Position numbers and translations under genes: made by a program. Below the pieces are notes generated by a model that made no database searches, was not told the DNA's origin, and was given only the letters and a program-made list of their open reading frames with translations. A stretch of DNA of 57,094 bases. Source: Cellulomonas sp. 73-92. Lineage in GTDB: Bacteria; Actinomycetota; Actinomycetes; Actinomycetales; Cellulomonadaceae. The stretch spans positions 1 through 57,094 of the forward strand of contig NZ_MKTH01000026.1 of assembly GCF_001898175.1 (NCBI RefSeq). Direction: 5' to 3'. Of this stretch, positions 51,901 to 57,094 are shown one piece after another (the first letter of the stretch is position 1; every line of letters begins with the position of its first letter).

Positions 51901-52997
51901 GCCGGTTGGCGCACGCTGGGATCGCGGCCCGGCTCATGGCCGCCATGGCGCTGGTCATGGTGGCGGCGGCGTTGGCAGCCTGGCTGGTGGCCGGTGCGAT
52001 CGGGCCAGGGCTGTTCCACCGCCACATGGCCGAGGCCGAAGGTTCACCGGGCACCGTCGTCGAGCATGCCGAATCGGCGTTCGCCTCTGCCAGCGCCCTG
52101 ACGCTGGCTGTGGCGCTGACCGCGGCCGTCCTGACGGCGTTGATCGTCTCCGTGGTGCTTGCCCGGCGGATCGGGGCCTCGCTGGGCAGCCTGTCGGGTG
52201 CGGCCGGTGAGGTGGCCGCAGGTCGGTTCGAGGTGCGGTTGGCCCAGCCACGCGTCGGAGCCGAGTTCGACGACCTTGCCGACGCGTTCAACACCATGGC
52301 GGCCCGGCTGCACCAGGACGAACAGCTGCGCCGCCGGCTCATGGCCGACGTCGCCCACGAGCTGCGCACCCCGGTGGCGACGATCTCGGCCTACGTCGAC
52401 GCCCTGGAGGACGGCGTGCAGGAACTGACCCCGACCACGATCGACGTGCTACGGACCCAGGCGTCGCGGCTGACCAGACTCGCCGCCGACCTGGCCGCGG
52501 TCACCAAGGCGGAGAGCGGAGCCTTGGAGCTCAACGTGCAGACCGTGGCGCCGGCCGACCTGGTGGCGACCGCGATCTCGGCCGCGACGGTCCCTGCCGA
52601 GCAGGCCGGCGTCGACCTGGTGGTCCAGACCGAGACCGCCCTGCCGCAGATCCGGGTGGACCGCGACCGGTTCGCCCAGGTCTTGGGCAACCTGCTGGAC
52701 AACGCGATCCGACACACCCCGACCGGCGGGCACATCACGGTGCACGCACAGGCCTCAGCATCGGGGGTGCGGTTCACCGTGACCGACACCGGCGAGGGCA
52801 TCGGCCCCGAGCACTTGCCGCACGTCTTCGAACGCTTCTACCGGGTCGACACCGCCCGCGACCGCAGCCACGGCGGCTCAGGCATCGGCCTGGCGATCGT
52901 CAAGGCCCTCGTCACCGCACACGGCGGCACCGTCGTAGCCCACAGCGACGGACTGGGCCATGGATCCAGCTTCGTCGTCGACCTTCCCACCACCTGA
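51897..52997 (+). CDS. Sensor histidine kinase with HAMP domain (CopS-like)
   Basis: A 366-residue kinase. Two membrane helices flank a short extracytoplasmic loop of about 35 residues (ending LFHRHMAEAEG...). A HAMP domain, a HisKA box (MADVAHELRTPVATISAYVDALEDG), an N-box (VLGNLLDNAIRHTPTGG) and G-boxes (DTGEGIGPEHL, GGSGIGLAIVKALV) follow. The small sensor loop contains His residues. A 16-bp perfect stem-loop spans its stop codon. Confidence 0.87.
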   Translation: MSRLAHAGIAARLMAAMALVMVAAALAAWLVAGAIGPGLFHRHMAEAEGSPGTVVEHAESAFASASALTLAVALTAAVLTALIVSVVLARRIGASLGSLSGAAGEVAAGRFEVRLAQPRVGAEFDDLADAFNTMAARLHQDEQLRRRLMADVAHELRTPVATISAYVDALEDGVQELTPTTIDVLRTQASRLTRLAADLAAVTKAESGALELNVQTVAPADLVATAISAATVPAEQAGVDLVVQTETALPQIRVDRDRFAQVLGNLLDNAIRHTPTGGHITVHAQASASGVRFTVTDTGEGIGPEHLPHVFERFYRVDTARDRSHGGSGIGLAIVKALVTAHGGTVVAHSDGLGHGSSFVVDLPTT

Positions 52998-53019
52998 GGG
53001 TGATGGGAAGGTCGACGAC
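52974..53019 (+). terminator. Strong stem-loop at the end of the histidine kinase gene
   Basis: A perfect 16-bp stem (52974-52989 paired with 53004-53019) has a 14-base loop that contains the kinase stop codon. It is very stable but lacks a T-tract, so it may act as an atypical terminator or an mRNA-end stabiliser. Confidence 0.55.
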
Positions 53020-53328
53020 CACGCGCAGGTCGAGCAGCCTCACGGGACGCTCGAGGCGTGGTGTGTGACGAATTCATGCCCTTCTGACCAGGACCCGTCG
53101 TCCGCCAATGACCGCCGGTGACCTGCCCCAGATACGGCGCCTCGACACACGCTCGACAGGTCGCTTCAGGGCGCTGACCTGCCCACGGGTCAGGCAATGC
53201 GCAACACGACGGGCGGTCACCGCCGGGCCGTCGTTGGGCACCTCACGGGGAACCTTACCGCCGGCTGCAAGGCTCTGGCTCCGCAGCAGAACCGACCCCA
53301 CACGCCCCATGCAGATCCGGGGACGGGT

Positions 53329-53440
53329 CTTCAGCAAGCCTTCATGGTCTGCAACCTGGAAGTTGATCCACGGGCACGCACCCTAGATCGCGAGTGGTTC
53401 CTCACGCCGCTCACCCGCGGCGAGGAGGGCTCGATGGGCC
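53329..53440 (+). repeat. Duplicated promoter-leader, copy 1, with CTTCA direct repeat
   Basis: It begins with CTTCA-GCAAGC-CTTCA (the reverse strand reads TGAAG-N6-TGAAG). It ends with GGCGAGGAGGGCTCGATGGG, a ribosome binding site and start codon nearly identical to the leader at 55420-55533. Here the downstream frame (from 53434) stops after 15 codons, so it is a remnant of a SHOCT-like gene start. The 300 bases before it hold nothing recognisable. Confidence 0.6.
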
Positions 53441-53632
53441 GGGGCGGTCACCGAAGCGACCGGCAACGGCAAGCTGTGTGACCCGGGTCCCACGCCCTCG
53501 GCGCTGTGCGCAACGGATCACCTACCCGCATTCGGCCTTCGATGCCCGCCTTGTCGCGGCAGCCACGACCTGACCGCCTGCCGACCGCATCACCAGCTGG
53601 CCGGTTGGCCGGGCGCGACGAAAGGAACCGCG

Positions 53633-53779
53633 GTGAGGCACCAGTTCACCCACGTGGGAATCGCTCAGGGCGCCCATGCCTACTGCACGTCTGGGCACCG
53701 TCCGGTGCCTCTCGGCGCCTGCGCGTCTGTCGCGTCGCATGGCCAGTCGCCCCACGAGATCGATGAGCGCGCCCGGTGA
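53633..53779 (+). CDS. Small His-rich coupled open frame
   Basis: A 48-codon frame starting with GTG behind AAAGGA; its stop overlaps the YibE/F start as GTGA. The peptide has seven His and two Cys (HQFTHVGIAQGAHAYC; ASHGQSPHE) and no membrane segment. It may be a small metal-binding protein or only a leader that couples translation. The family was not recognised. Confidence 0.4.
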   Translation: MRHQFTHVGIAQGAHAYCTSGHRPVPLGACASVASHGQSPHEIDERAR

Positions 53780-55107
53780 GCAACGATGCCGCCGTCCACC
53801 ACGTCGACGGGGACGCCCCTTCTGGCGGGTCCGGCGAACACGTCGCCGCGCACGCCAGAACACGTGCCGTTCGACGTCGTAGCCGGACCGGATCGCGGGT
53901 GGGTCTGTCCGTGCTGCTGGTTGTGGTGCCGTTGGCGCTTGCTTCGGTGATCGGCATCGCGGTGACCTGGCCACCGGCGGCCAGCCAGGCTGCCTCCAGC
54001 GCCGGCTTGGTCGACACCGGGGTGCAGTTTTTCCGGGCCACCGTCACCGCTGCCGTCGAGACGACGTGTCAGGGCACGCAGGAGAACGTGCAGCCGGACG
54101 GCACCGTCCCGCAGACCGTGCCGTGCCTGCGGGTCCAGGCACGCGTCAGCGAGGGTCCTTGGGCCGGCAAACAGGTCACGGTCTATCCCACCGTCGGCAC
54201 CGTGAACCGAGCCGTTCGCCAAGGCGCCCCGGTCGTCGTGGAGCACTATCCGGCGACCGACGGCGCAGAGGACATCTGGGCCTTTGCCGACGTCGAACGC
54301 ACTGTGCCCCTGGCGAGCCTGGCGCTGGCGTTCCTGCTGGTGACCGCACTCGTGGCGGGCTGGCGTGGGATGCGGGCGCTGATCGGCCTGGTGCTGGCGA
54401 TGGTGCTGCTGTGGATCTATCTGCTGCCCGGCCTGATCGCCGGTGAGAACGCCCTCCTTCTGACGTTGTCGGCGTCCGTAGCGATCATGACGGTGGTCGG
54501 CTACCTCACACACGGCCTGTCGCTGCGCACCTCCACCGCGCTGCTGGGCACCTTTGTCGGACTGGCGCTCATCGCTGGTCTCGGGGCCCTCGGCGCGTGG
54601 ACGGCCAGCCTGAACCCCATCACCGGGCAGGAGGACTACCAGCTGGCCGCCCTGCTGGGCGACCACGGTCTGACCGCACTGCGCGCCATCTTCCTGGCCG
54701 GGGTCGTCCTGGCCGGCCTGGGCGTGCTCAACGACGTCACCATCACCCAGGTCTCCGCGGTCTGGGAACTGCGCACCGCCAACCCTGCCGCCACCTGGCA
54801 GGATCTGTTCGCCGGCGGCATGCGCATCGGACGCGACCACGTCGCCTCCACCATCTACACGATCGCCTTCGCCTACGTCGGAGCCTCCCTGCCTGTCCTG
54901 CTGACTCTCCAGTTGTATGGCCTGCCACTGATGCGCACGCTGACCGGAGGAGTTTTCGCCCAAGAGATCGTGCGCACCCTGGCCGGGTCCATCGGCCTGG
55001 TGCTGGCCATCCCGCTGACCACCGCCGTGGCGGCGATCATCGCGCTCCGCTCCGAACCGGCCACGCTGCGCATCCGCGGCGGGCACAGCCACCCCGCCCC
55101 GATCTGA
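53776..55107 (+). CDS. YibE/F-like polytopic membrane protein
   Basis: A 443-residue protein with one N-terminal anchor (VGLSVLLVVVPLALASVIGIAVTW), an extracytoplasmic beta domain with two Cys and the YibE/F membrane domain of about seven helices (LASLALAFLLVTALVAGW; LIGLVLAMVLLWIYLLPG; TTALLGTFVGLALIAGLGALG region). A conserved polar stretch (GVLNDVTITQVSAVWEL) is typical of the family. The function is unknown; members occur in metal and stress clusters. The end (GGHSHPAPI) has a short His motif. The start is GTG. Confidence 0.8.
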   Translation: MSNDAAVHHVDGDAPSGGSGEHVAAHARTRAVRRRSRTGSRVGLSVLLVVVPLALASVIGIAVTWPPAASQAASSAGLVDTGVQFFRATVTAAVETTCQGTQENVQPDGTVPQTVPCLRVQARVSEGPWAGKQVTVYPTVGTVNRAVRQGAPVVVEHYPATDGAEDIWAFADVERTVPLASLALAFLLVTALVAGWRGMRALIGLVLAMVLLWIYLLPGLIAGENALLLTLSASVAIMTVVGYLTHGLSLRTSTALLGTFVGLALIAGLGALGAWTASLNPITGQEDYQLAALLGDHGLTALRAIFLAGVVLAGLGVLNDVTITQVSAVWELRTANPAATWQDLFAGGMRIGRDHVASTIYTIAFAYVGASLPVLLTLQLYGLPLMRTLTGGVFAQEIVRTLAGSIGLVLAIPLTTAVAAIIALRSEPATLRIRGGHSHPAPI

Positions 55108-55419
55108 GGCCCCGAAGGCCAAGAACCTCGCATCGCACAGCAGCCGCGTTACCCGCCGCGAGGCCTGCCGACAGGCGGCTGGCGCACCCCGGGGTACTCC
55201 GGGTAGTGCTACGCCCAAGAAGCCCTTTCACGGCGATGTCGTCAACGGCTGGGGTGACGGCAACGGTTCGGCTGGCAGGGCCATGGTGGTGGACCGGATC
55301 GGGCCGACCGGGGCGAGATCCACCCGCGGGCTTCCTCCTGGACATCGTGCAACCTGGCCGGTGCTGCGGTTCGTGAAGGCCCACGCATCGCCGGTGGTCT
55401 GCCAACCGGGGCGGGCGAT
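55108..55419. other. Intergenic stretch before the second leader copy
   Basis: About 310 bases with no convincing gene. A short frame from 55283 shares an FSKPS-x2-AT-x-KLI peptide with one across copy 1 of the leader; this reflects the repeat and is not counted as a gene. Confidence 0.45.
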
Positions 55420-55533
55420 CTTCAGCAAGCCTTCATCGTGCGCGACCCGGAAATTGATCGGGGACGCCGACCCTGAGGGGTGAGCGGTTCATCCGGCGCC
55501 GCTCACTCCGCGGCGAGGAGGGCTCGATGGGCC
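55420..55533 (+). repeat. Duplicated promoter-leader, copy 2, with CTTCA direct repeat
   Basis: Similar to 53329-53440 at roughly three quarters of positions by eye. CTTCA-GCAAGC-CTTCA lies at 55420-55435, and the shared ribosome binding site leads into the SHOCT gene at 55527. Confidence 0.6.
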
Positions 55534-55766
55534 TGTGGTGCGGCCAGATGAGCGCCGGCGGCTGGGTGTTGATGGTCGCCCTCTGGGCGGCCGTGCTTGG
55601 CCTAGCCGTCTTGGCGGTGTGCTGGCTGTTCCCCGCGCAGCGGGGCCCCGACCCGCGCACGGCTCTCGACGCCCGCCTCGCCGCGGGAGACATTGACCTG
55701 GACACCTACCACCAGGTGCGCGCCCAGCTCGGTGAGCACGCCCCGGTCGCGATGAAGGGACTTTGA
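55527..55766 (+). CDS. Small SHOCT-domain membrane protein
   Basis: A 79-residue protein with one long hydrophobic helix (GGWVLMVALWAAVLGLAVLAVCWLF) and a C-terminal SHOCT motif (LDARLAAGDIDLDTYHQVRAQL). Such short proteins are common beside copper-stress genes in actinobacteria. A GAGGAGGG element precedes the ATG, and its stop overlaps the DUF2933 gene (TGATG). Confidence 0.75.
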   Translation: MGLWCGQMSAGGWVLMVALWAAVLGLAVLAVCWLFPAQRGPDPRTALDARLAAGDIDLDTYHQVRAQLGEHAPVAMKGL

Positions 55767-56086
55767 TGAAGCACCACCTCAAACACATGCTGATCGGCGG
55801 CGGCGCGATCTTCGCCGTCTTGCTGCTGCTGCGAGTCGACCTGCGCACTGCGTTGACCTATGCGTTGCTGCTGTCGTGCCCGCTGGGCATGGTCGGGATG
55901 ATGTTCATGATGAACAAGGGGGGCCACGGCGAGCACGACCACGGAGCCGGCGGCCATGACCACTGCGGTGGCGGCCACCAGCAGGAGGGGACGACGTCTA
56001 GCACCGGGCATGAGACGCATCAGCACACCGACCACACGCTGCCGGAGGTGCCGCTGACCCGCGAGAACCACGAACGCATCCCCTGA
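55766..56086 (+). CDS. DUF2933 His-rich membrane protein
   Basis: A 106-residue protein with two short hydrophobic helices (HMLIGGGAIFAVLLLL; LTYALLLSCPLGMVGMMFMM, with Met clusters) and a His/Gly-rich tail (GHGEHDHGAGGHDHCGGGHQ). The DUF2933 family is typical of copper and heavy-metal clusters, and the His/Met-rich tail could bind copper. It is coupled to the SHOCT gene. A TTG one codon earlier is also in frame. Confidence 0.78.
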   Translation: MKHHLKHMLIGGGAIFAVLLLLRVDLRTALTYALLLSCPLGMVGMMFMMNKGGHGEHDHGAGGHDHCGGGHQQEGTTSSTGHETHQHTDHTLPEVPLTRENHERIP

Positions 56087-56351
56087 CCGGTCCTCACGCA
56101 CGCGGGGACGCACCGCTGACTCCAGGCAGCGGCGCGTCCCCGTCTGTGGCGGCGCTGGTGCCGATTGCCGTGGGACCCACCTTGCACACACACAGTGACC
56201 GGATGCTGATGAGAGGCAGGCCGCAAGGTGGGGGCTGCATGCCGGCGGCTGTCTCGAGGACCATGCGGCTTTCGCAGCCGCGAACATCGCCGCTCTCATT
56301 CCCAGCGCTTTCCGGTCGTTGCGGCACCTGTGCTTGAGGAGGTTGCACGCT

Positions 56352-56990
56352 ATGCCGGTCATGTCGGCCGTCGAGGCCACCTTTTGCCGCAGCGCGCTTT
56401 GGCGCAGCTTCGCCGGTCGCAGGGTGCTGCCCTGGGTCTTGGCCGACCATCTGCTGACCGGTGAGGTGCTGGAGATCGGTGGTGGCGTTGGCGCCATGGC
56501 CGCCGAGACCGCCCGCCGGTTCCCCATCACCCGGCTGACGGTCATCGATGTCGACCCTGTCATGGTCGAGGTCGCACGCTCGCGGCTCGCCCGATTCGGC
56601 AACGTGACGGTCGCCCGGGCCGACGTGACAAATCTGCCGTTCGAGCCTGCCAGCTTCGACGCGGTCACCTCGTACCTGATGCTGCACCACGTCATCGACT
56701 GGACTGAGGCGCTCACGCAGATCGCCCAGGTCCTCAGGCCCGGCGGCGCCCTGATCGGCTACGACCTGACCGACACCCGCCTGGCACGCGTGGTCCACCG
56801 CGCGGACGGCTCACCGCACCGGATCCTGACACCGGCCGAGCTCGCCGACGGGCTGGCTCTGGCTGGCTTCGCCCAGATCACGATCGGACTGTCGTGGCAC
56901 GGCCATCTCATGCGCTTCCACGCCCTGCGTCGGTCTGGAACACCGGAGACGCTAGCCCAAGCACCGGCCGGTCACTTCAGGCCCGAGTAG
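56352..56990 (+). CDS. SAM-dependent class I methyltransferase
   Basis: A 212-residue methyltransferase. SAM-binding motif I is VLEIGGGVGAMA, acidic residue II lies in LTVIDVDPVMVE, and RADVTNLPFEPASFDAVTSYLMLHHV and LRPGGALIGYDL complete the Methyltransf_11-like fold. The substrate is unknown. The ATG at 56352 has GAGGAGG in front. It converges on the partial CcsB-like gene and overlaps its 3' end by about 19 bases. Confidence 0.82.
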   Translation: MPVMSAVEATFCRSALWRSFAGRRVLPWVLADHLLTGEVLEIGGGVGAMAAETARRFPITRLTVIDVDPVMVEVARSRLARFGNVTVARADVTNLPFEPASFDAVTSYLMLHHVIDWTEALTQIAQVLRPGGALIGYDLTDTRLARVVHRADGSPHRILTPAELADGLALAGFAQITIGLSWHGHLMRFHALRRSGTPETLAQAPAGHFRPE

Positions 56991-57094
56991 GAGTGCAGGC
57001 CGGAGACGAAGAGGTTGATCACCGTGAAGTTGGCGAGCACCGCGGCGTACCCGGCGAAGACGAGGTAGGCGGCCCGCCGCCCGCTCCAGCCGCG
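56972..57094 (-). CDS. CcsB/ResC-like cytochrome c biogenesis protein (partial)
   Basis: Only the last 40 codons are in the window. They encode a membrane helix and the family's C-terminal end (AAVLANFTVINLFVSGLHSYSGL), as in the CcsB/ResC haem-handling protein of System II. The start lies beyond the right edge. Confidence 0.75.
   Translation of the reverse strand, partial: RGWSGRRAAYLVFAGYAAVLANFTVINLFVSGLHSYSGLK

Noticed and set aside
53680..55218. A 512-codon minus-strand frame opposite YibE/F
   Set aside because: Antisense of a clear membrane protein; no signal peptide, membrane helix or motif.

Overview
The window is very GC-rich, with abundant GTG and TTG starts, short stop/start overlaps and actinomycete-specific families (DUF4913, DUF6112, SCO6880, DUF2637, an AfsA-type butyrolactone synthase). 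It therefore comes from an actinobacterium. No rRNA, tRNA or CRISPR array was seen, so the genus cannot be fixed. About two thirds of it is an integrative or conjugative element; the rest is an accessory island for metal and redox stress.

Conjugative backbone (about 1-35,000, nearly all on the minus strand, so read right to left): two unknown element genes and a phage-like regulator with a twin palindromic operator, a primase-polymerase, DUF2637, a small unknown, a long unknown, a ParB-N protein, a VirB8-like protein, a lytic transglycosylase/M23 peptidase, two DUF6112 pilin-like proteins, a TrbL/VirB6-like channel, SCO6880, the VirB4 ATPase, DprA, the VirD4 coupling protein, SSB and DUF4913. 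An 8-base motif, CAGGTRCG, recurs 25-60 nt upstream of many of these genes. A beta-type DNA methyltransferase closes the block.

Cargo within the backbone: (1) a MNT/HEPN toxin-antitoxin pair (4325-5379); (2) recombinase module 1 (6480-9689), made of a tyrosine recombinase, a small HTH protein and a zinc-ribbon recombinase-like protein, bracketed by similar inverted repeats; (3) an ABC exporter with a NarL-type two-component system (14947-18945); (4) a gamma-butyrolactone signalling cassette (afsA-like, scbR-like and an epimerase, 20372-23025) next to a lactococcin-972-like secreted peptide and a lipoprotein. Module 2 (35451-38459) has the same three-gene plan, but its third gene is broken.

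Right-hand island (38460-57094): a duplicated-permease ABC transporter shares a TTGCG-N6-CGCAA operator with an ArsR repressor. It is followed by nrdI and nrdF. The NrdF carries the Gln/Ser/Lys substitutions at three metal-ligand positions that define the metal-free class Ie (QSK) ribonucleotide reductase subunit, and no nrdE is present. Next comes a stretch of decayed genes (oxidoreductase, DUF2255, aldo-keto reductase and MmyB-regulator remnants) and an AraC regulator. The last block looks like copper and thiol stress functions: DUF305, Lgt, a Cys-rich peptide, a redoxin, CcdA, a glutaredoxin-like protein, an OmpR-type two-component system, YibE/F, SHOCT and DUF2933 proteins and a methyltransferase. 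A direct repeat, TGAAG-N6-TGAAG or a one-base variant, recurs at three promoters here and resembles the copper-responsive CopR box of Corynebacterium. The window ends inside a CcsB-like cytochrome c biogenesis gene.
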